DNA of 64,000 bases from Curvibacter delicatus NBRC 14919 (lineage in GTDB: Bacteria; Pseudomonadota; Gammaproteobacteria; Burkholderiales; Burkholderiaceae_C). Numbering within the stretch: position 1 is the stretch's first letter; every line of letters begins with the position of its first letter. Shown here one piece after another: positions 43,960 to 52,768 of this stretch. A program made the translations under genes and the position numbers. The DNA lies in contig NZ_BCWP01000012.1 of the NCBI RefSeq assembly GCF_001592265.1, forward strand, positions 29,843 through 93,842. Direction: 5' to 3'. Below the pieces are notes generated by a model. It was given only the letters and a program-made list of their open reading frames with translations. It did no database searches and was not told the origin of the DNA.

Positions 43960-45846
43960 ATGTCACTGGTCAAACGTTTATGGATTGCCATCTGCCTGAT
44001 CATTCTCGCCGCGGTACTCAGCGCGGGCATCATCAACATCCGTTCGGCCCAGCACTACCTGGAAAATGAACTCAAGGTCAAAAACCTTGACAACGCCACG
44101 GCGCTGGCCCTTACCCTCTCGCAAAGCGCCAGCGATGTGGTCACGGTCGATTTGCTGCTGAGTTCACAGTTCGACCTCGGCCACTATCAGCATATCGATT
44201 ATCTGGGGCCCGATGGTCGTCTCATGGCCCATCGTGAGCGGACCACCCTGCCGCCGGCTGTGCCAGCCTGGTTCATGCGACTGTTCCCGATCGCACCTGA
44301 ACCCGGTACGGCTGTGATCCAGCACGGCTGGACGCAACTTGGCAGCATCCAGCTGCGAAGTGACCCATCCTTTGCCTACGACTCCTTGTGGCACTCGGCA
44401 CTGGAACTGGCCGAACTGTTTCTGCTCGGTGGCCTATTCGTTGGCGCGCTGGGCATGGTCTACATCCGACGCGTGCTTCAGCCGCTGCAACGTGTGGTGG
44501 AGCAGGCTGAAGCACTGGCCGAGCGGCGCTACCTTGAAATCCCGCCGCCGCGCACACGGGAGTTCCGTCTCATCATCGAGGCCATGAATCGGCTGGCGCA
44601 CAGGACCAAAGTTCTGCTGGATGATGAAGCGACACGCCTGTACAAGCTCAAGACAGAACACGAGGTCGACGCACGTACCGGTTTCATGGTGGGCGAGGTC
44701 TTCCGCCGGAATGCGGCCGACGAGATCGAACGCGAGAGTACAAATCCACAAGGCCTGTTGCTGCTGGTGCGCATCGCCAATCTGGAGGAACTCAACCGCG
44801 AGATCGGGCGTCAGCAAGCCGATCGCCTGATCGGATTGATGGCGCAGCAAATGCGCCAGGCACTGCAAGCCCAAACGGGTGTGCATTACGGCCGCCTCGG
44901 CGCGGCGGAGTTCGGCATCCTGTTGCCGGGTCAGGGCGACAGCGCGGCTGTCTTGCAGCAACTCCATGCCAGTCTGCTGCAGGTGGAGCACAGCAACCTG
45001 GTGCAGCTCAGTTATGGCGCGACGTGTTACGAGGCGCACAGCGATCTGTTCGAGTTGCTGTCGGCTTGCGAGCAGCACATGGCACCAGTGGATGCTGAAA
45101 GACTGACGCTGCTGGTGTCAGGAGGAATGCAGCCTTCGCACTCGGCACGTGAGTGGGAGCAGATCCTGCAGGTGGCGCTGCGCAAGCACGAATTCCAATT
45201 GGCGCTCTATCCGGTGCGCGGCCGCAACAACAGCTACCTGCATACGGAGGCGCCGGCGCGGCTTCACTCCAGTGTGTGCGGTGAAACACTGGTGGCAGGT
45301 GCTTTCCTGCCTTGGGCACGGCGCCAGGGCCTGGTCGGGCAGGTTGATCTTGAAATCCTGGCGCAGACCTTGGCGACGGTCGAGCGCCATGGGCATGACA
45401 TCTGCATCAATCTCGGCTACGAATCGGTTTGCGATGAAGGCTTGATGCAGCGCATCATCGACATGATGGAACAGAGTAAAGCGCAGTCTGCTCAGCTCTG
45501 GTTCGATGTGGGTGAAGAGATCGCTTTCGAACACCCGCAGGCCTTTGCTCGTTTCTGCGAGCGCCTGCGTCCGCTGGGGTGCAAGATTGGCATTGAGCAC
45601 CTCGATCATCACGTCGGACACCTGGCGCGCCTGCACGGTCTGGGTCTGCATTACATCAAGCTCAGCCGCACCTTGGTGCAGGATGTGGGGCATGAAGAGA
45701 CCGCCCAGGCGCTGCTTCGCGGTCTGTGCACCATCGGTCACACCATGGGTATGCTGGTCATTGCCGAAGGGGTGTCGCAGAGCGACGATGTGCCGCTCTT
45801 GTTCGACCTGGGCCTGGATGGGGTCACTGGCAGCGCTGTGGTCTGA
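43960..45846 (+). CDS. lapD: LapD-type cyclic di-GMP receptor (degenerate GGDEF-EAL)
   Basis: LapD is an inner-membrane receptor: cyclic di-GMP bound inside makes its periplasmic part hold LapG away from the adhesin. The 628-residue order fits: membrane helix, LapD/MoxY-type periplasmic domain (residues 31-145, ending SIQLRSDPSFAYDSLW), second helix, HAMP (RRVLQPLQRVVEQAEALAERRY), GGDEF and EAL. Both enzyme sites are degenerate: the GGDEF position reads RLGAAEF and the EAL position reads FQLALYP, as expected for a receptor and not an enzyme. The EGV motif near the end is kept. It is co-transcribed with lapG. Confidence 0.88.
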   Translation: MSLVKRLWIAICLIILAAVLSAGIINIRSAQHYLENELKVKNLDNATALALTLSQSASDVVTVDLLLSSQFDLGHYQHIDYLGPDGRLMAHRERTTLPPAVPAWFMRLFPIAPEPGTAVIQHGWTQLGSIQLRSDPSFAYDSLWHSALELAELFLLGGLFVGALGMVYIRRVLQPLQRVVEQAEALAERRYLEIPPPRTREFRLIIEAMNRLAHRTKVLLDDEATRLYKLKTEHEVDARTGFMVGEVFRRNAADEIERESTNPQGLLLLVRIANLEELNREIGRQQADRLIGLMAQQMRQALQAQTGVHYGRLGAAEFGILLPGQGDSAAVLQQLHASLLQVEHSNLVQLSYGATCYEAHSDLFELLSACEQHMAPVDAERLTLLVSGGMQPSHSAREWEQILQVALRKHEFQLALYPVRGRNNSYLHTEAPARLHSSVCGETLVAGAFLPWARRQGLVGQVDLEILAQTLATVERHGHDICINLGYESVCDEGLMQRIIDMMEQSKAQSAQLWFDVGEEIAFEHPQAFARFCERLRPLGCKIGIEHLDHHVGHLARLHGLGLHYIKLSRTLVQDVGHEETAQALLRGLCTIGHTMGMLVIAEGVSQSDDVPLLFDLGLDGVTGSAVV

Positions 45847-45912
45847 TCGTCCAGCCACGGTCGCCTCCAGCCTCGCCTGGCGCGGTGCAGTCCGTCATCA
45901 GGCCGCGATTGA

Positions 45913-46719
45913 TTACGAAAGGCTTGTCCGTTGCGAAAGCGATGAGCTTGCCGCCACAAAGTGTGGATTCAACACGTCGGGCTTGCCATAGCGAACAGGT
46001 GTGCCGTCAAGTTTCAGCACGCAGCCCCCAGCGGCTTCCAGCACCGCTTGCCCGGCGGCGGTGTCCCACTCGCAAGTCGGGCTCAGCCTGGGGTAGAGGT
46101 CGGCGCTGCCTTCGGCAATGCGACAGAACTTCAGTGAACTGCCGGCATGCATCAGTTCGTGAGGACCCAGCCGGTTCAGAAAAGCCTGCGTTTCGGGATC
46201 CATGTGGCTTTTGCTGGCCAGTACCCGCAGCGTCCGGCCGGATCGCTTTTGTTCGGATGTGACACGGATGGCTTCGGTCTCCTGCGAACTTTGGCGAAAG
46301 GCGCCGAGACCGGTTGCCCCCCAGTAGGTCAAACCCAGCGCTGGCGCCACCACCACGCCCAGCACGGGGTGGCCATCTTCAATCAGCGCAATGTTGACGG
46401 TGAACTCGCCATTGCGAGCCAGAAACTCCTTGGTGCCGTCCAGAGGGGCCACCAGCCAGAAGCGTCCCTGATGCTGGCGGTGTACCTGTGAGGCGCCATC
46501 TTCTTCCGAGACGACAGGGATACCGGGTGTCAGGCGGGCCAGCGCCTGGGCGATTACCTGATGCGCAGCCAAGTCAGCCTGTGTCAGCGGGCTGCCATCG
46601 GCCTTGTGCTGAATGTTGTCAAGTGCTGGCATTGCCGCATAGACCGCCATGACGGCTGCACCAGCGTCTTGTGCGATGCGTATTACTTGAGGTTGTAAAT
46701 TGTGAAATGTCATGGGCAT
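45913..46719 (-). CDS. CysQ-like 3'(2'),5'-bisphosphate nucleotidase with altered metal site
   Basis: The 268-residue protein matches CysQ, an IMPase-superfamily phosphatase that removes the 3' phosphate from PAP and PAPS by a magnesium mechanism. VVSEEDG and the C-terminal WDTAAGQAVLEAAGG motif are intact. The core motif, however, reads LVAPLDGTKEF, with Ala91 (codon GCC at 46447-46449) where the family has the metal-binding Asp of DPLDGT. One base change from GAC would explain it. The enzyme may be inactive or changed in specificity, or this may be a sequencing error. Starts at 46719 and 46713 are both possible. Confidence 0.82.
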   Translation of the reverse strand: MPMTFHNLQPQVIRIAQDAGAAVMAVYAAMPALDNIQHKADGSPLTQADLAAHQVIAQALARLTPGIPVVSEEDGASQVHRQHQGRFWLVAPLDGTKEFLARNGEFTVNIALIEDGHPVLGVVVAPALGLTYWGATGLGAFRQSSQETEAIRVTSEQKRSGRTLRVLASKSHMDPETQAFLNRLGPHELMHAGSSLKFCRIAEGSADLYPRLSPTCEWDTAAGQAVLEAAGGCVLKLDGTPVRYGKPDVLNPHFVAASSSLSQRTSLS

Positions 46720-46742
46720 GATTGGATGCTGTAGTGTCAGGT

Positions 46743-47444
46743 TCAAGTCCAAGCTGTCAATTCCCAGCGGACATGGTCTTCGCGTCCTTGGTAGCTGCGG
46801 TCCCCAATAATTAGGTATTCTCCCCAGACCTCTCGAGCGGCCCATCGGCCAATCTCCGGAACCAGCCAGACGATTTCCTTGCGGATCGAGTTAATCCGGG
46901 AAATGTCGTAGTGCTGCAGACGAATGAATTTCTCGATTCGCAGGGCATCGAACTGGCCATGCGGGAGGTAGATCTTTTCCCATGCCTTGACGGTGGTCTG
47001 GACATGAATCCAGAAGCGGAAGGAAAAATTGTCCAACCGGTAGTGGGTACTGATGGCGTTTGTCGTGCCGACGGCCAGTGATGGCGGCCAGATCGGGAGC
47101 GGACTTTCGTAATTCTGCACGAAGTCCCAAGTCGGATCGCGCAGGACCTGACCCCATTGAAGATGTTGCTCTTCGGGGAGCGTTTGCTGTGGACCGGCCG
47201 TTCTGCGAAGGACGATACGCGGTTCCAGGGCAACCACTTCCTCGCGTTTTGTTGCCAGCAACTGGCTGTTGTACCCATTGAACTTCTGGTAAGTCCATGA
47301 ATGCCCCAAGGTAGGCGATCGTAATGGGGGCAGGCGGGCAGGCCTGCCGAGCGGTTCGGTACGGAGTGTACGGAGCGGTTGAAAGGCACATCCGGCAGGC
47401 AAAGCCAGTAGCGCCAGAACGGTTTTGCGTCTTGAGGAGTCCAT
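46743..47444 (-). CDS. Putative lipoprotein, function unknown
   Basis: The 233-residue protein begins MDSSRRKTVLALLALPAGCAF, a probable lipoprotein signal with cleavage before Cys19. The mature part has aromatic, mixed strands such as SWTYQKFNGYNSQLLATKREEVVALEP and FRFWIHVQTTVKAWEKIYLPHGQFDALRIEKFIRLQ, possibly a beta-rich fold. No family is recognised. It is on the same strand as the CysQ-like gene, ending 23 bp before it, so they may be co-transcribed. It diverges from the ABC transporter. Confidence 0.65.
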   Translation of the reverse strand: MDSSRRKTVLALLALPAGCAFQPLRTLRTEPLGRPARLPPLRSPTLGHSWTYQKFNGYNSQLLATKREEVVALEPRIVLRRTAGPQQTLPEEQHLQWGQVLRDPTWDFVQNYESPLPIWPPSLAVGTTNAISTHYRLDNFSFRFWIHVQTTVKAWEKIYLPHGQFDALRIEKFIRLQHYDISRINSIRKEIVWLVPEIGRWAAREVWGEYLIIGDRSYQGREDHVRWELTAWT

Positions 47445-47548
47445 GCGGCAACAGTAGCTGTCTGAGGAAGGAAATCAAACGGAAGCGGTCACGATAGCAG
47501 ACGGTATCATTCCCTGGGACGTCTTTACCCAAGCCAACAGGAAGCACC

Positions 47549-48748
47549 ATGAAACATACGCTGCCCAGCGCCATCTTGCGCCGTACCCTGATCGCCGCTG
47601 CCACGGCAGCCGTCTTGACCACGCCGGCATTGGCTGCCGACAACATCAAGGTCGGCCTGTTGTCCACACTGTCCGGCCCGGGCGCGGGGCTGGGCATCGA
47701 CATCCGTGACGGTTTCCAGCTGGCAGTCAAGCTGAACGGCGGCAAGCTCGGCGGCCTGCCGGCCGAGGTGGTGGTGGCCGACGACCAGGCCAGCCCGGAC
47801 GTGGGTCGCCAGACGGCCGACCGCCTGGTCAAGCGTGACAAGGTCGATTTCATGACCGGCATCGTGTTTTCCAACGTGATGCTGGCCGTGGGTGCGCCGA
47901 CTTTCGCGGCCAAGACTTTCTACATCAGCGCCAATGCCGGTCCCTCGCAGTACGCCGGCGAGCAGTGCAATCCCTACTTCTTCAGTGCCTCTTACCAGAA
48001 CGACAACCAGCACGAGGCAGTGGGCAAGACCGTCACCGACAAGGGGTTCAAGCGCGTGGCGCTGATCGCGCCCAACTACCCGGCGGGTAAGGATGCGCTC
48101 ACCGGCTTCAAGCGCTTCTTCAAGGGGGAGGTGGTGTCGGAGAGCTACACGCCGCTCAACCTGCTGGACTACGGGGCCGAGCTGTCCAAGCTGCGCGCGG
48201 CCAAGCCGGACGCGGTCTACATCTTCCTGCCCGGCGGCCTGGGCATCAACTTCATCAAGCAGTTTGTCGGTGCCGGCCTGTCCAAGGACATGACGCTGTT
48301 CGGCCCCGGTTTCTCGGGCGACGAGGACGTGATCAAGGCCGTGGGCGAACCCATGCTGGGCATGTTCAACACCTCGCAGTGGGCGCATGACCTCGACAAC
48401 GCTGCCAACAAGAAGTTCGTGGCTGCCTTCGAGAAGGAATACGGCCGTCTGCCCACGCTGTATGCAGCGCAGGGGTTTGACGCGGCACAGCTGATCGCTG
48501 CCGCGGTGCGCGACACCAAAGGCAAGGTCGAGGACAAGGCTGCCGTGCGCAAGGCCCTGGAAGCGGCCAAGTTCGACTCGGTGCGCGGGGCCTTCAAGTT
48601 CAACAGCAACCACTTCCCGGTGCAGGACTACTACCTGCGCGTCATCACCCGTGATGCCAAGGGCCGCATCACCAACCGCACGCTGGGCACGGTGTTCAAG
48701 AACCATGCCGATGCCTATGTGGGCAAATGCAAGATGGCGGCTAACTGA
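47549..48748 (+). CDS. ABC transporter substrate-binding protein (branched-chain amino acid type)
   Basis: The 399-residue protein is periplasmic, with a signal peptide ending TTPALA at about residue 29. It follows the Leu/Ile/Val-binding protein fold (periplasmic binding family 6): IKVGLLSTLSGPGAGLGIDIRDGFQLAVKLNGG and VDFMTGIVFSNVMLAVGAP. Ligands of this family include branched-chain amino acids, amides, urea and aromatic acids; the ligand here cannot be read from sequence. AGGAAG precedes the ATG. Two permease and two ATPase genes follow on the same strand. Confidence 0.92.
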   Translation: MKHTLPSAILRRTLIAAATAAVLTTPALAADNIKVGLLSTLSGPGAGLGIDIRDGFQLAVKLNGGKLGGLPAEVVVADDQASPDVGRQTADRLVKRDKVDFMTGIVFSNVMLAVGAPTFAAKTFYISANAGPSQYAGEQCNPYFFSASYQNDNQHEAVGKTVTDKGFKRVALIAPNYPAGKDALTGFKRFFKGEVVSESYTPLNLLDYGAELSKLRAAKPDAVYIFLPGGLGINFIKQFVGAGLSKDMTLFGPGFSGDEDVIKAVGEPMLGMFNTSQWAHDLDNAANKKFVAAFEKEYGRLPTLYAAQGFDAAQLIAAAVRDTKGKVEDKAAVRKALEAAKFDSVRGAFKFNSNHFPVQDYYLRVITRDAKGRITNRTLGTVFKNHADAYVGKCKMAAN

Positions 48749-48774
48749 GATCGACGGATGGTGGCTGACCTTTG

Positions 48775-49695
48775 ATGAGCGGTGTTCTGCTTCTGGAGCA
48801 GGCCTTGAATGGCCTGCAGTTCGGGCTCATGCTGTTTTTGCTGGCGGCGGGCCTGACGCTGGTGTTCGGCATCATGGACATGATCAACCTGGCGCACGGC
48901 TCGCTCTACATGGTGGGCGCCTACCTGGTGGCCGCGGCCACCGCCGCTTCGGGCTCGTTCTGGCTCGGGCTGACGGCAGGTGTTGCGGGCGCGGCGTTGT
49001 TCGGTGTGCTGCTGGAACTCACCGTGTTGCGTCGCCTCTACCAACGGGACCATCTGTCGCAGGTGTTGGGCACCTTTGCCATTCTGCTGATGTGCAACGA
49101 GGCGGTGCGCTTCATCTGGGGTTCGCAGCCGGTGCTGCTGAGTCCGCCCGAATCGCTGGCCGGTCCGGTGGCGTTGCTGCCCGGTTTTGATTACCCGGCT
49201 TATCGCCTGCTCATCATCGGCGTCGGGTTGGCGGTGGCGTTGTTGCTGTGGGTGCTGATCACGCGCACGCGCTTGGGCATGCAGGTGCGCGCCGGTGCGT
49301 CCAATCGCGAAATGGCGCTGGTCATGGGCACCAATGTGCGGGTCCTGTTCACCGCCCTGTTCGGTTTGGGTGCCGCCTTGTGCGCCGTGGCCGGCGGCAT
49401 GCTCGGGCCGCTGCTGGCGGTGCAGGTGGGCATGGGCGAAAGCATCCTGATCCTGGCCTTCGTCGTCATTGTCATCGGTGGTATCGGGTCGGTGCGTGGC
49501 GCGTTGCTCGGCGCGCTGCTGGTGGGGGTGGTCGATACCGCCGGCCGCACGCTGATTCCCATGGCCTTCGAGGCGCTGCTGGGGCCCGAGGCCGCCAGCA
49601 ACGCCGGGCCCGCCGTGGCTTCCATCCTGATTTACGTGCTGATGGCCGCCGTGTTGTTCTGGAAGCCGAAAGGTCTTTTTCCGTCCCATGGCTGA
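48775..49695 (+). CDS. Branched-chain amino acid ABC transporter permease (LivH-type)
   Basis: This 306-residue permease has about eight membrane helices and the LivH signatures GLQFGLMLFLLAAGLTLVFGIMDMINLAHGSLYMVGAY and VVIVIGGIGSVRGALLGALLVG. It forms the channel with the LivM-type partner. The ATG at 48775 follows a TTG at 48772. It begins 26 bp after the binding-protein gene and overlaps the next gene by 8 bp. Confidence 0.93.
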   Translation: MSGVLLLEQALNGLQFGLMLFLLAAGLTLVFGIMDMINLAHGSLYMVGAYLVAAATAASGSFWLGLTAGVAGAALFGVLLELTVLRRLYQRDHLSQVLGTFAILLMCNEAVRFIWGSQPVLLSPPESLAGPVALLPGFDYPAYRLLIIGVGLAVALLLWVLITRTRLGMQVRAGASNREMALVMGTNVRVLFTALFGLGAALCAVAGGMLGPLLAVQVGMGESILILAFVVIVIGGIGSVRGALLGALLVGVVDTAGRTLIPMAFEALLGPEAASNAGPAVASILIYVLMAAVLFWKPKGLFPSHG

Positions 49696-50689
49696 TGCGC
49701 TGCTGAACTCTGCCGCGCCGTCTGCAGCCGTGGTGCCGCGCAGTCTGCTGGACCATGCGCTGTCACTGCGCTGGTCGCTGCCACTGCTGGCGGTCTTGCT
49801 GGTGTTCCCGTGGCTGGCACCGCTGATTGGCGGTGATTTCTACCTCGGTCTGGCGGCGCGTGTCCTGATCTTTGCGTTGGCAGCCAGCAGCCTGAACCTG
49901 ATCCTCGGCTTTGGTGGCATGGTGAGTTTTGGCCATGCGGCTTTTATCGGCGTGGGCGCCTATACGGTGGGCGTGCTGGCGCAGGCTGGCATCAGTTCCG
50001 CCTGGCTGGTCTGGCCGGTCGCCATGGGCGTGAGTGCGCTTTTTGCGCTGGTCATCGGCGCCATCAGCCTGCGCACGCAGGGCGTGTACTTCATCATGAT
50101 CACGCTGGCCTTCGCACAGATGCTCTATTACCTGGCCGTGTCCAACAAGGCCTATGGCGGTGACGATGGCTTGTCACTGCCCGGACGCTCGACCGTTGGC
50201 TTCGGTCTCGACCTGGCGGATGAACGGACTTTCTATTACGTCACTTTGCTTTTGGCGATGTTGGCGTTTGTCCTGATGTGGCGGCTGCTCAACGCGCGCT
50301 TTGGCCACACGCTGCAGGCCATCCGCGAGAACGCGCCGCGCATGGAGGCCATCGGTTTTCCTGTTTACCGTTTCAAGCTTGTTGCCTTCAGCATCGCCGG
50401 TGCGCTGGCGGGGTTGGCGGGCGTATTGCTGGCCAATCTGGGCAGTTTCGTCAGTCCGTCAATGATGCAGTGGAACCAGTCGGGGCTGTTGATGGTCATG
50501 GTCATCCTGGGCGGTGTCGGGCATTTGTGGGGGGGCGTCGTCGGTGCGGTGGTGTTCCTGCTGCTCGAAGAGGTGTTGAGCCACTACACCATTTACTGGC
50601 AATTTCTGCTGGGTGCCGTACTGCTGGCGGTGGTGCTGGCGGCACCCAATGGTTTGATGAGCCTGCTGCGCCGGAAGGACCGATCGTGA
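49688..50689 (+). CDS. Branched-chain amino acid ABC transporter permease (LivM-type)
   Basis: The 333-residue partner permease carries LivM signatures: LAASSLNLILGFGGMVSFGHAAFIGVGAY, LRTQGVYFIMITLAFAQMLYYL and the coupling region NAPRMEAIGFPVYRFKLVAFSIAGALAGLAGVLLA. It overlaps both neighbours by a few bases, which fits coupled translation of the transporter complex. Confidence 0.94.
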   Translation: MADALLNSAAPSAAVVPRSLLDHALSLRWSLPLLAVLLVFPWLAPLIGGDFYLGLAARVLIFALAASSLNLILGFGGMVSFGHAAFIGVGAYTVGVLAQAGISSAWLVWPVAMGVSALFALVIGAISLRTQGVYFIMITLAFAQMLYYLAVSNKAYGGDDGLSLPGRSTVGFGLDLADERTFYYVTLLLAMLAFVLMWRLLNARFGHTLQAIRENAPRMEAIGFPVYRFKLVAFSIAGALAGLAGVLLANLGSFVSPSMMQWNQSGLLMVMVILGGVGHLWGGVVGAVVFLLLEEVLSHYTIYWQFLLGAVLLAVVLAAPNGLMSLLRRKDRS

Positions 50690-51456
50690 GCGGCGTGCTG
50701 CTTCAGGTCGAAGGCTTGCTCAAGCGGTTTGGTGGTCTGGTGGCCACGGACCGTGCGCAACTGGCCGTGCGTGCCGGTGAGATCCACGCGTTGATCGGCC
50801 CCAACGGCGCCGGCAAGACGACGCTGATCCAGCAACTCTCGGGTGCGCTGGCACCCGATGCCGGGCGCATCGTCTTGGATGGCATGAACATCACATCGTT
50901 GTCCATGCATGAGCGCGTGCACCGCGGTCTGGCGCGCTCCTACCAGATCACCAGCATCTTCGGGCGTCTGCCGGTGCTTGATAACCTGGCGTTGGCCTTG
51001 CAGGCGCGCCAGGGGAGCAGTCTGGGCTTCTGGCGTGCGGCGCGCGCGGACGTCCAACGTTACGCGCAAGCGGCCACGGTGGCCGAGCGCGTCGGTCTGG
51101 GTGGGCAGTTGCAGCAACTCGCAGGGGCCCTGTCCCACGGCCAGCAGCGCCAGCTGGAGGTGGGCATTGCGTTGGCCACCGGCGCGAAGCTCTTGCTGCT
51201 GGACGAGCCCATGGCCGGCATGGGAGCGGAGGAGTCCGAACGCATGGTGACGCTACTGCAGAGCCTGCGCAGCGAGTACACCCTGCTGCTGGTCGAGCAT
51301 GACATGGACGCGGTGTTCCGGTTGGCCGACACCATCTCGGTGTTGGTGGCCGGTCGCGTGATCGCCAGTGGATCGCCACAACAGATTCGTGCCCATTCCG
51401 AAGTCCGGCGCGCCTACCTGGGCGATGATTTTGAAATGGCGGAGGTCGACGCATGA
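50686..51456 (+). CDS. Branched-chain amino acid ABC transporter ATP-binding protein (LivG-type)
   Basis: The 256-residue ATPase drives transport. Walker A is ALIGPNGAGKTTL and Walker B is LLLLDEPMAGMG, and LSHGQQRQLEVGIAL is the signature motif, with His replacing Gly. The LivG-specific insert is seen in GLARSYQITSIFGRLPVLDNL. The start is a GTG at 50686 that overlaps the LivM stop (GTGA). A longer open frame from 50278 is a shadow of livM. Confidence 0.93.
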   Translation: MSGVLLQVEGLLKRFGGLVATDRAQLAVRAGEIHALIGPNGAGKTTLIQQLSGALAPDAGRIVLDGMNITSLSMHERVHRGLARSYQITSIFGRLPVLDNLALALQARQGSSLGFWRAARADVQRYAQAATVAERVGLGGQLQQLAGALSHGQQRQLEVGIALATGAKLLLLDEPMAGMGAEESERMVTLLQSLRSEYTLLLVEHDMDAVFRLADTISVLVAGRVIASGSPQQIRAHSEVRRAYLGDDFEMAEVDA

Positions 51457-52163
51457 CGGCCCTGCTCGAGGTTGAAAATCTGGAGACGGCCTACGGCCCC
51501 AGTCAGGTGCTGTTTGGTGTCAGTCTGCGCCTGGGTGCTGGTGGCGTGGCCACCCTGCTGGGGCGCAACGGCATGGGCAAGACCACCACCGTGCGCTCTG
51601 TCCTTGGCCTGACGCCGCCACGCAGTGGCACGGTGCGCTTTCTCGGCGAACGCATTGACGGCCGGAGCACGGACCGCATTGCGCGCATGGGGCTGGCGTT
51701 GGTGCCCGAGGGGCGGCAGATCTTCCCCAATCTGAGCGTGAACGAAAACCTGCGTGCTTTTGCAGCCAAGCGCAACGCGAGCCGGGACCCCTGGACGCTC
51801 GAGCGCGTTTATGCGCTGTTTCCCCGTCTGGCCGAACGCAGCCGCAACATGGGCAACCAGCTCTCGGGCGGTGAGCAGCAGATGCTGGCCATTGGCCGTG
51901 CGCTCATGACCAATCCGCACCTGCTGATTCTGGATGAGGCCACTGAAGGCCTGGCACCCCTGATTCGCGAGGAAATCTGGCAGTGCCTGGCGGCCTTGCG
52001 CGCGCAAGGGCAAAGCATCCTGGTGATCGACAAGTACGTGCAACGCCTGATCGAACTGGCCGACCAGCACACCATCATCGAACGCGGACGCGTGGTCTGG
52101 GCCGGCAGTTCGACGCAACTCGCTGCCGACCCGGGCTTGTGGCACCGCTATATCGGGGTCTGA
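51453..52163 (+). CDS. Branched-chain amino acid ABC transporter ATP-binding protein (LivF-type)
   Basis: The 236-residue second ATPase shows Walker A TLLGRNGMGKTTT, signature QLSGGEQQMLAIGRAL and Walker B LLILDEATEGLAP, plus GLALVPEGRQIFPNLSVNENL, which is typical of LivF. Its ATG overlaps the previous stop by 4 bp. It closes the five-gene transporter operon. Confidence 0.94.
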   Translation: MTALLEVENLETAYGPSQVLFGVSLRLGAGGVATLLGRNGMGKTTTVRSVLGLTPPRSGTVRFLGERIDGRSTDRIARMGLALVPEGRQIFPNLSVNENLRAFAAKRNASRDPWTLERVYALFPRLAERSRNMGNQLSGGEQQMLAIGRALMTNPHLLILDEATEGLAPLIREEIWQCLAALRAQGQSILVIDKYVQRLIELADQHTIIERGRVVWAGSSTQLAADPGLWHRYIGV

Positions 52164-52256
52164 GCGCGACCAGAAGCCCGGCCCGCCACAGGAATTGAGG
52201 CAGCGTCTATTTCCATCCTGACACTCAGGAAAAGAAAAATCTGGCCTAATTCTTGC

Positions 52257-52279
52257 GCATCAAGGCCATGTCTTGATGC
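52257..52279. promoter_or_regulatory. Perfect 8-bp inverted repeat at the head of the efflux operon
   Basis: GCATCAAG and CTTGATGC flank a 7-bp spacer. The right arm covers the ATG at 52276. If translation instead starts at 52291, the element would lie in the leader or promoter. It could be an operator for a metal-responsive regulator or an RNA hairpin that hides the start. Confidence 0.45.
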
Positions 52280-52686
52280 CTGACAACACCATGCACCCCC
52301 TTGCGCCACTTCCTGCTCGTTCCCGTACAGACCATGTGTTCTGGCCGCGGCGCGCGCTGGTCGGGTTGCTGTGTGCAGGTCTACTCATGTGCCTGCTGGG
52401 TCTGCTGGTGAATGCGAAAACCTTGCCGACGCCGCCTTTGCAGTCAGTGACCGACATGGTGTCTGCCGCGCACGGGCACACGGCGACTATGCTGGCCTGC
52501 AGTGCCACGCAATTGCAAGGCACCTGCACCGATGCCGATCAAGGCGATTGGGCAGACCTGGATGTCTTGCCGGCTTTGCCCCTTGCCATGCACGTGTTGC
52601 GGGTCTTGCATTCGATCGAGACCCGGACGCCGTTGATTCAGGTGGGTGTGCAACCTGGCTTGCCACCACCACGCAGCCTGGGCTGA
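52276..52686 (+). CDS. Small membrane protein at the head of the czc-type operon
   Basis: The 136-residue protein has one membrane helix (ALVGLLCAGLLMCLLGLLV) after a short basic N-terminus, then a probably periplasmic part with two cysteines (LACSATQ, GTCTDAD), a HGH motif and a Pro-rich end. I do not recognise it. In Cupriavidus the small gene czcI occupies the same place before czcC; similarity of position is all that links them. Starts at 52276 and 52291 are both plausible. It lies 82 bp before the outer-membrane gene. Confidence 0.6.
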   Translation: MPDNTMHPLAPLPARSRTDHVFWPRRALVGLLCAGLLMCLLGLLVNAKTLPTPPLQSVTDMVSAAHGHTATMLACSATQLQGTCTDADQGDWADLDVLPALPLAMHVLRVLHSIETRTPLIQVGVQPGLPPPRSLG

Positions 52687-52768
52687 TCTTTCCACTTTTG
52701 TTGTTGTTCTGAGGCGGACCGGCCATGCCGGTGTGCCGCCGTGGATATTTGCCTGTGAGTCCTAGCGT

